From contig JACJXV010000002.1 of the NCBI GenBank assembly GCA_020636445.1, positions 106,648-170,647 on the forward strand: a DNA stretch of 64,000 bases. The letters run 5' to 3'. A program made the translations under genes and the position numbers. This DNA comes from Lewinellaceae bacterium. Lineage in GTDB: Bacteria > Bacteroidota > Bacteroidia > Chitinophagales > Saprospiraceae. Position 1 is the stretch's first letter. Each line of letters begins with the position of its first letter. This document shows positions 9,092-16,828 of the stretch, in pieces. The notes beneath the pieces are model-generated. The model made no database searches, was not told the DNA's origin, and saw only the letters and a list, made by a program, of their open reading frames with translations.

Positions 9092-10186
9092 ATGAAATAT
9101 ACAGTGATTTTTTTATTTGTTTGCCTGGGGATAGGCCCGGTAGCTGCCCAGCGAAAGGCCGGGCATGCAGTCTCGAAGAAGGTCGATCAGTTTATGGCTG
9201 AAAAAATGAAGTCCCTGCAAATCCCCGGCGCTTCCTTAGCCGTTCTCCGCGACGGGAAGATTATCCATACGCAGGGTTACGGAATGGCTAATCTGGAACA
9301 CCAGGTTCCCGCTCAACCTGCGACCAATTATCTGATCGCCTCGGTGACCAAGTCTTTTACCGCAGTAGCGGCCATGATGCTCTGGGAAGGGGGATGGTTT
9401 CAACTCGATGACCCTATCGGGAAATATTTGGATAGCCTTCCCGAACATTGGAATCCACTCACGATCCGGCAACTGATGAATCACACCTCGGGGATTCCAT
9501 ACAATCTGGAACTACCTCCTCCCTGCGATTTCGAATTCGACCCAGACCATTATACGCGGCAAAACTATTTGCAGGAGGTAGCTTGCCTTCCGCTCAACTT
9601 TCCTCCTGGTACAAAATGGGCCTACAGTGGAACTACTGGCTACACGTTACTCGGGATGCTCATTGAGAAGCTTTCCGGTCAATCCTACGGGGAATTCCTG
9701 CAACAACGCATTTTTCAACCCCTGGAGATGAGGGAGACGGGGATGATGGATAATGACCATCTGATCCCAAATAGGGCTGATGGATACGCACTGGATGACA
9801 CTGATGGGGTGGTACATAGTGACGTACTGGACCCGGTGGGGGAGTTCTCTTCCAGTGGTTTGCGTTCCACAGTGTTAGATTTGGCGAAATGGGATGCGGC
9901 CCTTTCCGACGGAAAATTGCTTTTGGCACCTACCTGGGAATTGATGTTTACGAATGCACAGCTTTCTGACGGAACAGTTGTTCCTTCTTATGGACTAGGA
10001 TTTGGCCTGACGCCCTACCAGGGGCACCGTAGGGTAGGCCATACCGGCGGAACACCTGGCTTCTCCGCTTCCTATAACCGGTTTATCGACGATGGGATTA
10101 CGGTTATTCTTCTGGCGAATATTAATCATGAGGATTTTAATGTGCTCCAGTTGTCCAATGAGATAGCGGCTTTTTATTTTAAATAG
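9092..10186 (+). CDS. Serine hydrolase, class-C beta-lactamase/esterase family, exported
   Basis: This is a beta-lactamase-fold serine hydrolase (PF00144 type) with a signal peptide ending near VAAQ. The catalytic SxxK is SVTK (Ser84, Lys87), the second motif is WAYSGTTGY (Tyr178), where the usual YxN is YSG, and the third motif is HTGG (His317), replacing KTG. These variants are common in the esterase/peptidase members and argue against a true beta-lactamase. The ATG at 9092 is preferred over the GTG two codons upstream. The substrate is unknown; D-amino peptides or esters are typical. Confidence 0.88.
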   Translation: MKYTVIFLFVCLGIGPVAAQRKAGHAVSKKVDQFMAEKMKSLQIPGASLAVLRDGKIIHTQGYGMANLEHQVPAQPATNYLIASVTKSFTAVAAMMLWEGGWFQLDDPIGKYLDSLPEHWNPLTIRQLMNHTSGIPYNLELPPPCDFEFDPDHYTRQNYLQEVACLPLNFPPGTKWAYSGTTGYTLLGMLIEKLSGQSYGEFLQQRIFQPLEMRETGMMDNDHLIPNRADGYALDDTDGVVHSDVLDPVGEFSSSGLRSTVLDLAKWDAALSDGKLLLAPTWELMFTNAQLSDGTVVPSYGLGFGLTPYQGHRRVGHTGGTPGFSASYNRFIDDGITVILLANINHEDFNVLQLSNEIAAFYFK

Positions 10187-10221
10187 AGCAGCTGAACCGA
10201 ATGGGCCGTTGAAATAAAAAG

Positions 10222-10248
10222 CGGGACGCATAGCAGGTATGCGCCCCG
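10222..10248 (-). terminator. Hairpin with T-rich tail on the minus strand
   Basis: CGGGACGCATA and TATGCGCCCCG form an 11-bp stem with one A-C mismatch and a 5-nt loop. Read on the minus strand it is followed by CTTTTTATTTC. It lies between two convergent genes and could end minus-strand transcription from the cohesin/dockerin operon, although the long palindrome at 10259 comes first. Confidence 0.55.
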
Positions 10249-10258
10249 ATGGGATTAT

Positions 10259-10418
10259 AAGTGATGGGACAATATTATCTATACCTTATTTCAGGTCCTT
10301 TTGGGCTTCCACTTCGTTAAAAAGACTCGCCGACGCGCTGCGTCGCCTGCGTTTTTTACCTTGTTGAACCCCAAAATTGCACTGAACAAAGCTTATACAT
10401 AATAATGACCCATCACTT
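10259..10418. repeat. Long nested palindrome, copy 1 (GCT loop)
   Basis: About 160 bp reads as one imperfect inverted repeat centred at 10338. The tip is CGACGC-GCT-GCGTCG; the arms pair through GTTAAAAAG, TTTTGGG and TTCAG segments; the base is AAGTGATGGG (10259-10268) against CCCATCACTT (10409-10418). The central 130 bp recurs nearly identically at 19031-19162. It sits between convergent genes. Confidence 0.85.
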
Positions 10419-10448
10419 AAATGGATTATTGTCAAAAACAAAAACGGA

Positions 10449-11018
10449 TTATTCAGGGCAGCCAGAACTATTGCCGTCTCCGCGCAATAACGCTATCCAG
10501 GACAAGTCGGTGATGTCCATAGATAGGTTAGTAATCTCCTGTGGGCCGGTTCCATTGGGATGCATAAACACCCAGGCAGGTTGGAAGGTAGCGTCAGGTT
10601 CGCGAAGCAGATACTTGCGGAACAGGACAATGTCCAGGGTGGTCAGCAGGGCATTGTTGTTAATATCCATAGCCACAATGTTGGTTTCGGGGAGTTGCCG
10701 CAGGCCCAGGATGTGCTGTCTTGCGGCAACAGCATCGGTGATACTTATGGCCCGCAGATGTTGGCTCGTTGGTTGTAAAGCCGCCTGTAAGGAATAGTTG
10801 CCAGTGGCGGGCACACCTGTAAAAGAAAAGGTTCCGTTCGTATTGGTAAAGGTGGAATCGATCGCTGATCCATTTGCTTGACGTAGGGTAACGCTAGCGT
10901 TAGCCACCGGAGAACCATTAGTGCAACGGATCTGGCCACTGATTTCGTAACCGACTTGAGCGGAGCTCCATGCGGGAAAGAGCAGGCAGAGTCCGAGGAA
11001 AAGAATATAGATACGCAT
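10449..11018 (-). CDS. Exported dockerin-like protein with SdrD/CNA-B-type domain
   Basis: This is a 189-residue secreted protein. The signal peptide MRIYILFLGLCLLFPAWSSAQ is followed by a carboxypeptidase-regulatory/SdrD-like beta domain (ISGQIRCTNGSPVANASVTL to about residue 85), then a dockerin-type module with ISITDAVAARQHILG, DINNNALLTTLDIVLFRKYLL and MDITDLSWIALL, in which Asp/Asn-rich loops precede helices as in type I dockerin F-hands. It begins 10 bp after the stop of the cohesin-like giant and is certainly in the same operon. The ATG at 11018 is chosen because it gives the signal peptide; longer frames run into the upstream gene. No T9SS sorting domain is seen, so it may be held outside the cell by the partner's cohesin-like domains (inference). 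Confidence 0.75.
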   Translation of the reverse strand: MRIYILFLGLCLLFPAWSSAQVGYEISGQIRCTNGSPVANASVTLRQANGSAIDSTFTNTNGTFSFTGVPATGNYSLQAALQPTSQHLRAISITDAVAARQHILGLRQLPETNIVAMDINNNALLTTLDIVLFRKYLLREPDATFQPAWVFMHPNGTGPQEITNLSMDITDLSWIALLRGDGNSSGCPE

Positions 11019-11028
11019 AACAGTAGGA

Positions 11029-13929
11029 TTATCGGATGATGGTGAATTTTTGTAAAAACCAGCCCTTAGGCGTGGTTGCCCGCAGCCAATACAGACCCGG
11101 GGGCAGACCGGATACCGGGATTCGTTCTTCCTGCTGGAGGGTAATCCGGTCGAGCCAAACACCATCGGCCCGGTAAATATCCAGTTGTTCCAGTGCGAAA
11201 GGTGATTCCAGGTGTAACCAATCCTGGGCAGGTTGCGGATAGAGTTTTAGCATATTCGCTGGCAGGACGTCCTCGGTTTTGGTTACCGTTCCTACTTTTG
11301 CTTCGGTTGGTGGAGCGGAAACGGGGAGTGAACGTTCATCGTAGTTGAGCAGGCGAATATCCGTTATCGAGAATGGGAGGGTATTCTCACCCCGATGTGC
11401 AAAAATGACATCCTCAATAGTTATCCCGACCCGGGCAATTGGGCCATACCCAGTAACTTCACGCCCATCAATACGGGTGAGCGCAATTTCCATCTTACCG
11501 TCACGAGGAAAATCACGTGCCATAACCAACAGGTCCGTACCTATCGTACCCAGCCAGGAATCTACCGCGCTGATCGCCGGCTGGCCTATTCGCACGGCAT
11601 CGGCTGAATAGTGCAGTGTAAAGCCTAATCCGTAGACGCCGGTAGCGGGAAATTCTTCTGTACCCAATACAATGGGCAGTGTAGTTTGTGTCCCGGGATA
11701 GAGTGTGTCCACCGCAACAAACAAAGGCGCCCCTGCCTGCCGAATTTCCGCGGTTTGTAAGGGTGTTGTTGGTGCGGGGTATTGTTGGGTCCAATTGGAA
11801 TTAATGGCACTGGTATCGGTTGTGTTCAGCAGGCCGTCTCCATTGGTGTCGATGTAGGCATAATCGACCAGGCGGTTAGGAGTCGTCCGTAACCAGGGGA
11901 TAAAGGGTTGTGGCGTCCAGGCCGTACTGGCTTGTGGTCGGCGTGGTCCCTGGGCGGCAAAGGCTACGCCCAAAGGCAACAGGTCAAAATGGTTAACCTC
12001 GCCATCGAGATTGGTATCTCCAGGCCAGACACGGGGTACTAGGGTAATCGTTCCGGGGAGCCCGGTGACGGCCGGATTTTCCAAATTGCTGGTAACTAAC
12101 TCGAGGGGCAATTCTTCGGAGGAGAAGGTTATTCGTGCATGACCGGTATCGGCCAGGGCGGTGTAGCAGACCGAGAAAAGGGTGGTAGTTGCCTCAATAA
12201 GTGTTCCCTGTGGGTTAGCGTTTTGCCAGGCAAAGTAAAGTGTTCCGCGCTGAGTTTGGGATGTGCCCCAGCTATTATCACCCGGGGTAATGAACCCGGG
12301 GATAATTTCCTGGAATGTAACCAGTTCAGGGTTCCAGTTTAGGGCAAACTGTATGCCCGCAGCATCCGGAAAGGCATCGATAGTTACCGGTAAACAGGCT
12401 CGTTGTCCCTTTTGCACGAGAGCATTGCCAACGCTTACAGTTAAGGTATCTGAACGGGTAACTCGCCCGTTGGAAAAAAGTAACGGCAGGGGTATGCTGT
12501 CGGTGCTTGTCGCGTAGCGGGGCACCAGTGCGTTGTTGATAGAGATCGTGGCGGGAGGAGGGGCAGTCACGAGGAAACACACTTCCAGCAAGTCGGTACC
12601 ATCGGGTACGCTGATGCCAGAATCTCCATTTTGCCAGGCGAAGCCTAACAGGCCGGCCGCAGCCTCCTGCAAATTCCAGGAAAAATCATCCAATCCGGGT
12701 AGCTTATCCGAGGATGCCCAGTCCAGAAATTGCAACTGTGCTGCCGGCCATTCCAGGGAGAACTGGAGTTGGGCAATATCGGTAAATCCAAAAACCCGCA
12801 GGGGCAGGCAAACGGTGTCGCCAACCTGCGCATGGGTACTGCCGAGAATGAGTTGCAAGGGCAGCCCGGTGGTGTCGCAGTAAAGCAGTGGATCCAGCCC
12901 GCTTAAGCGATTGGTACAACCCTCACTATCCGTTACGGTAACGGAATAGGTTTCTGAAAACGTTCGGGTAGTAATACTACTGAAGAAATCCTGCTGCTCC
13001 GTTTTACCGGTCGACCAAACAAAAGTGTAGGGTCCAACTCCTTGAAAAGCTCCCACCGTGATTTCAACTTCCCGGTTATTGGTATTTCCCCGGCACAGGT
13101 AGGAAGGTACCAGGGTCAACAAACAGGAATCGGGGATAGTATCGGTGATTTTTCCTCCCACCTGGAATTGGGCCATCAGGCTTTCGCCGGCCATATCGCT
13201 CAGGGTAAGGGAATAGGCGCCGGGGACTAAGTCGTTAAGTATCGCACCGGCCGCTGCGAAGCTATTGGGGCCCGACCATTGATAAGTAAATGGTGGTGTT
13301 CCCTGCGCGGCTACTACCTGCACGCTGCCCCCTCTATCGGCACTACTTGCAAATGCACAGGATTGGCTGATTACAATGGGTACTACCGGAGTACCACTCG
13401 GGAGTGCAGGGCGAACAGCTCCCTGAACCAATACTGGCGGGATGACTGCTGATTCGTTTGCCAGTACGATCTCCAGTGGGGTTGGATTATTTGTAAACCT
13501 TACCGGAGCTGTTTCGGTAAACGAATCATCTACTGCGAATCCTACTGAAAACAGGATATGGTCATCGGGTACAGTGGCACCTTGCAGGGTAGAGAGGTCG
13601 TACCAGGAAAAGGAAAGACGTCCTGAATCGTTTATGGCCGGATTGATACCAAAGTTAGCGAGAGAGAGATCGGGAAGTCCGAAATCGCGTACGCCTACCA
13701 GGGTGAGGTGGCTGGTATCCCATTGCAAGCTTCCTTGCAAGCTCAGGATTTGCTGGAAAGACCGGGCCGTTACCGGCAGGTAAACCGTGTCATTCAGCGC
13801 AGCGAAACGGGATTCAATTGTCAGGGTTAGGCATTCCGGTGGCGATTCCTGCGCCGACAGCAGCAAGCTGTTCAGGAGTAGCGAAAGAACTAAGGCTAGC
13901 ATTGTTTTCATGGGCACTGTTGTTTTCAT
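11029..13929 (-). CDS. T9SS-exported protein with several cohesin-like domains and internal dockerin-like region
   Basis: This is a secreted protein of about 966 residues. After the signal peptide come a cohesin-like domain (about 30-160; DTVYLPVTARSFQQILSLQG, SLQWDTSHL), two SprB/PKD-like modules (QGTPPFTYQWSG, VGPYTFVWSTG), two more cohesin-like domains (about 360-610; GDTVCLPLRVFGFTDIAQLQ, QRACLPVTIDAFPDAAGIQ), a dockerin-like pair (GDTNLDGEVNHFDLLPLG, DTNGDGLLNTTD), a fourth cohesin-like domain (about 730-870), and a T9SS type A sorting domain (LKLYPQPAQDWLHL to the end). Each cohesin-like unit opens with the GDTV.LP hydrophobic strand typical of that fold. An in-frame ATG at 13911 is an alternative start. 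It is followed 10 bp later by the dockerin-like gene. Confidence 0.82.
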   Translation of the reverse strand: MKTTVPMKTMLALVLSLLLNSLLLSAQESPPECLTLTIESRFAALNDTVYLPVTARSFQQILSLQGSLQWDTSHLTLVGVRDFGLPDLSLANFGINPAINDSGRLSFSWYDLSTLQGATVPDDHILFSVGFAVDDSFTETAPVRFTNNPTPLEIVLANESAVIPPVLVQGAVRPALPSGTPVVPIVISQSCAFASSADRGGSVQVVAAQGTPPFTYQWSGPNSFAAAGAILNDLVPGAYSLTLSDMAGESLMAQFQVGGKITDTIPDSCLLTLVPSYLCRGNTNNREVEITVGAFQGVGPYTFVWSTGKTEQQDFFSSITTRTFSETYSVTVTDSEGCTNRLSGLDPLLYCDTTGLPLQLILGSTHAQVGDTVCLPLRVFGFTDIAQLQFSLEWPAAQLQFLDWASSDKLPGLDDFSWNLQEAAAGLLGFAWQNGDSGISVPDGTDLLEVCFLVTAPPPATISINNALVPRYATSTDSIPLPLLFSNGRVTRSDTLTVSVGNALVQKGQRACLPVTIDAFPDAAGIQFALNWNPELVTFQEIIPGFITPGDNSWGTSQTQRGTLYFAWQNANPQGTLIEATTTLFSVCYTALADTGHARITFSSEELPLELVTSNLENPAVTGLPGTITLVPRVWPGDTNLDGEVNHFDLLPLGVAFAAQGPRRPQASTAWTPQPFIPWLRTTPNRLVDYAYIDTNGDGLLNTTDTSAINSNWTQQYPAPTTPLQTAEIRQAGAPLFVAVDTLYPGTQTTLPIVLGTEEFPATGVYGLGFTLHYSADAVRIGQPAISAVDSWLGTIGTDLLVMARDFPRDGKMEIALTRIDGREVTGYGPIARVGITIEDVIFAHRGENTLPFSITDIRLLNYDERSLPVSAPPTEAKVGTVTKTEDVLPANMLKLYPQPAQDWLHLESPFALEQLDIYRADGVWLDRITLQQEERIPVSGLPPGLYWLRATTPKGWFLQKFTIIR

Positions 13930-14163
13930 GCCTACAAAACTAGGGTTACTAATGCGCGATAAAAAGCACAATAATTGAATATTATAGCATTTTTATTTTA
14001 GTTTTCGTTTTTAAATAATTGATTAATAATAATTAATGAGAATAATTATAGAAATTTTAATAAACGGCTATGCCTTAGAATGATTCTTATCGGAAGAATA
14101 AGTGAATTACTTACCGCCTTTTTAAGATAAATAGTATTCGAAAGATCTAAAGGTCCTTGCTTT

Positions 14164-15597
14164 ATGGAGAAAACACGCTTAGTTAAAGCTTTACGTAGGT
14201 TGAATACCCGGGAGCGCACCCGCTTTTTGCGCTTGGTTGAATCCCCTTTTTTCAACGTGCAAGCAGATTTGTCCCGTTTGTTGGCGGAAATATTGGTATT
14301 TGCCCCGGAGTTTCAGCATTCTGCATTGACCAAAGCGGAGATGTACAAGCGGTTATTTCCCGGCGAACCCTATCAGGAATTGCGGTTCAATAATCTCGTT
14401 TCCGACTTACACCAGCTGCTTTACCGCTTTCTGGCTGAATTAAGTATGGAGCAGCGCCCGGTTACCCAGTATCAGTTTTTACTGGATACTTTGCTGGAGC
14501 GTGAGTGGCATGATTTGGCGCCACAAGCCCTACGACGTTACGCCCAATTGCAGGAGCAGGAGACGTTTCGGGGCGAAGAATATTTCCGCGATCAGTATAT
14601 GCTGCACGATAAGCAGGACCGGTTATTGGTTGACCAGGAGAAGCGCTCGTATCAATCTTCGCTACAAGAAAAAAATAATGCACTGGATCGTTTTTACCAT
14701 TTGGAAAAATTGCGGATTGCCTGCGATATGACCAGCCGGAACCGGGTCTTAAATGCTGGATATACCTGTCCCTTTGTCGGGGATATCCTTGCTTTTTACA
14801 CCCACAATGAGGAGGCCTTACTTGCGTCACCTATTTTGCGGGCCTACTTCCAGACCTACCAATTACTTACCGCTGCGGAGAGCGATACTTATTTTAACAA
14901 TCTCCGGGAGGATTTGAGCCAGTATCGGCGGCATTTTCCTGAGGAGGAACTGCGCAGTTTGTATAGTTATTTGCTTAACTATTGTGTTTGGCAGATCAAT
15001 TCAGGGCGGACCCATTTTTACCAGGAAATCCTTCATATCTACAAGCGTCTGCTTGCCGAAGATCTACTTCTCAAGCAGGGCAACCTCTCCCAGTGGGCAT
15101 ATATCAATATTATTACCGCAGGGATTCGATTACAGGATTATTCCTGGACGGAGGAATTTATCCAAACATACCGGGACACTCTATTACCACAAGTACGCGA
15201 AAGCGTTTATACGTATAACCTGGCCAATCTTTACCTGGAACAGGGGGATTACGGAAGAGCCCTGGCGCAGTTGCAGGAAGTTGAATTTACGGATGCCTAC
15301 TACCATCTGGCCGCTAAGATTATTCAATTAAAATGTTATTTCATTCTGGAGGAATCTGAGGCACTTTATTCCTTACTGAGTGCTACTCTTGGCTTCATTC
15401 GACGTAATCGGCAGTTATCGGAATACCAAAAGCAGTCCAATAAACGGTTTGTGCAGTGGTTACGCAAATTATACCAATGGAAAACAATGCCAGCCGGCGC
15501 TGGTGGCCAAGGGCCTGGTTCGGCGCATTGGCGGCAAACCCTGGAATCAGAACCCGTTCTCGCCAATAAGCAATGGCTGTTGGCGCAAATGGCATAG
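14164..15597 (+). CDS. Large helical cytoplasmic protein, function unknown
   Basis: I do not recognise a named family. The 477-residue protein has no signal peptide or membrane segment, is rich in Leu, Gln, Arg and Tyr, and is predicted by eye to be all-helical with TPR-like pairs in the C-terminal half (YTYNLANLYLEQGDYGRALAQLQEVEF). The N-terminus, LVKALRRLNTRERTRFLRLV, is basic and resembles a short helical recruitment module. An AT-rich 190-bp gap separates it from the divergent cohesin-like gene. It might be a scaffolding or regulatory protein (inference). Confidence 0.75.
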   Translation: MEKTRLVKALRRLNTRERTRFLRLVESPFFNVQADLSRLLAEILVFAPEFQHSALTKAEMYKRLFPGEPYQELRFNNLVSDLHQLLYRFLAELSMEQRPVTQYQFLLDTLLEREWHDLAPQALRRYAQLQEQETFRGEEYFRDQYMLHDKQDRLLVDQEKRSYQSSLQEKNNALDRFYHLEKLRIACDMTSRNRVLNAGYTCPFVGDILAFYTHNEEALLASPILRAYFQTYQLLTAAESDTYFNNLREDLSQYRRHFPEEELRSLYSYLLNYCVWQINSGRTHFYQEILHIYKRLLAEDLLLKQGNLSQWAYINIITAGIRLQDYSWTEEFIQTYRDTLLPQVRESVYTYNLANLYLEQGDYGRALAQLQEVEFTDAYYHLAAKIIQLKCYFILEESEALYSLLSATLGFIRRNRQLSEYQKQSNKRFVQWLRKLYQWKTMPAGAGGQGPGSAHWRQTLESEPVLANKQWLLAQMA

Positions 15598-15704
15598 ACA
15601 GCGTATTTACGGCTGCGTCCTTCACGAAAATAACTGGTCGCAGGTAGCAGATTATGAATTTTTCGTATTTTATAGCTGAGTACTCACTATTTAATTAGCT
15701 GCCA

Positions 15705-16328
15705 ATGATTATCCCTGAAAGATCCCGCTGGTTTCCGGTGCTGATACTTTTGCTGGTAGGCGGGTTGCTGGGGCTTAGTGCACCGGAAAATCGCAGTAAC
15801 TCCCAGATTGAAGTGATACCACAGTCCGCAACACCTCTTGATGGCATGCAAGCTTTCGACCAGGTAATGCAGGTACTCACGCACAAAAGATGTGTTAACT
15901 GCCATCCCGCCGGGGACCGACCGCGGCAGGGAGAAGACAGTCATTACCACAATTTTGGTGTTCAGCGGGGTAAAGGGAATCATGGCGTTGCCGCGTTAAC
16001 GTGTAATACCTGTCATCAGGCAGAGAACAATAATTACGCCGGAGTGCCCGGAGCTCCCGATTGGAGTTTGGCTCCGCGGAGCATGGCCTGGGAAGGCTTG
16101 AGTCGGGTGGAAATTGCCCAATCTATTCTCGATCCGGCCCGGAATGGAGGCCGGACGCTGGCACAAACCGTTTCCCACCTCACTGAACACGAACTGGTGC
16201 TCTGGGCCTGGGATCCCGGTGTGGATGCCAATGGAATTCCCCGGGAAAAGCCACCCGTAAGTAAAGTAGACTTTATTAAAGCTGTTCGGGCTTGGGCTGC
16301 CGCCGGTGCGCCTATTCCGGCAAAGTAG
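15705..16328 (+). CDS. Exported diheme cytochrome c
   Basis: This is a 207-residue periplasmic electron carrier. One N-terminal hydrophobic segment (WFPVLILLLVGGLLGL) serves as signal or anchor. Two heme c sites, CVNCH and CNTCH, are separated by about 40 residues. It directly precedes the 2Fe-2S and molybdopterin subunits (22 bp gap), so it is the likely electron acceptor of that oxidoreductase. The C-terminal half (EHELVLWAWDPGVDANG) is conserved-looking but carries no extra heme motif. Axial ligands other than the two His cannot be assigned. Confidence 0.82.
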   Translation: MIIPERSRWFPVLILLLVGGLLGLSAPENRSNSQIEVIPQSATPLDGMQAFDQVMQVLTHKRCVNCHPAGDRPRQGEDSHYHNFGVQRGKGNHGVAALTCNTCHQAENNNYAGVPGAPDWSLAPRSMAWEGLSRVEIAQSILDPARNGGRTLAQTVSHLTEHELVLWAWDPGVDANGIPREKPPVSKVDFIKAVRAWAAAGAPIPAK

Positions 16329-16349
16329 ATCTCCCTAAAATCAATTGCG

Positions 16350-16817
16350 ATGGAAGTTTCATTCCTTATCAATGGTGTTTCTCAGCGGGTGGACGTTGAC
16401 GCTGACACCCCCTTACTGTGGGTCATTCGGGATATCCTGGACCTCAAGGGGACTAAATTTGGTTGTGGCAAGGCGGCTTGTGGCGCTTGTACTATCCATA
16501 TTGATGGCGAAGCGGTACGCGCTTGTGCCTACGCCGTCAAGTTTGCTGAGGGCAAATCAATTACCACTATCGAAGGACTTTCGGTGGGGGATAAGCTTCA
16601 CCCTGTGCAGCAGGCCTGGATGGAAGAAGTAGTACCGCAATGTGGTTATTGTCAGCCGGGCTTCATGATGGCAACGGCTGCCCTGCTGGAAAAAATTCCC
16701 CAACCCACCGATCAGGATATTGATGATAACATCGTCAATGTTTGCCGTTGTGCTACCTATTACCGCATGCGCAAAGCCATTCATCGGGCTGCAGCCATTA
16801 AACAGGAAACCCGCTAA
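16350..16817 (+). CDS. (2Fe-2S) subunit of isoquinoline-1-oxidoreductase-type enzyme (IorA-like)
   Basis: This is the small iron-sulfur subunit of a xanthine-dehydrogenase-family molybdenum hydroxylase. Residues 1-75 hold the plant-ferredoxin cluster (CGKAACGACT plus a later Cys in VRACAY), and the C-terminal domain holds the second 2Fe-2S cluster (QCGYCQPG and VCRCATY). The length of 155 residues matches IorA/CoxS-like subunits. It passes electrons from the molybdopterin subunit, 11 bp downstream, to the cytochrome encoded just upstream. The physiological substrate, an aldehyde or N-heterocycle, is not evident. Confidence 0.93.
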   Translation: MEVSFLINGVSQRVDVDADTPLLWVIRDILDLKGTKFGCGKAACGACTIHIDGEAVRACAYAVKFAEGKSITTIEGLSVGDKLHPVQQAWMEEVVPQCGYCQPGFMMATAALLEKIPQPTDQDIDDNIVNVCRCATYYRMRKAIHRAAAIKQETR

Positions 16818-16828
16818 ACCTCCCGACC

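Noticed and set aside
9092..10186. True class-C beta-lactamase
   Set aside because: The second and third motifs are YSG and HTG rather than YxN and KTG, as in esterase/peptidase members of the fold.
10405..10797. 130-codon plus-strand frame over the dockerin-like gene
   Set aside because: It starts in the palindrome and runs antisense to a gene with a clear signal peptide and dockerin motif.
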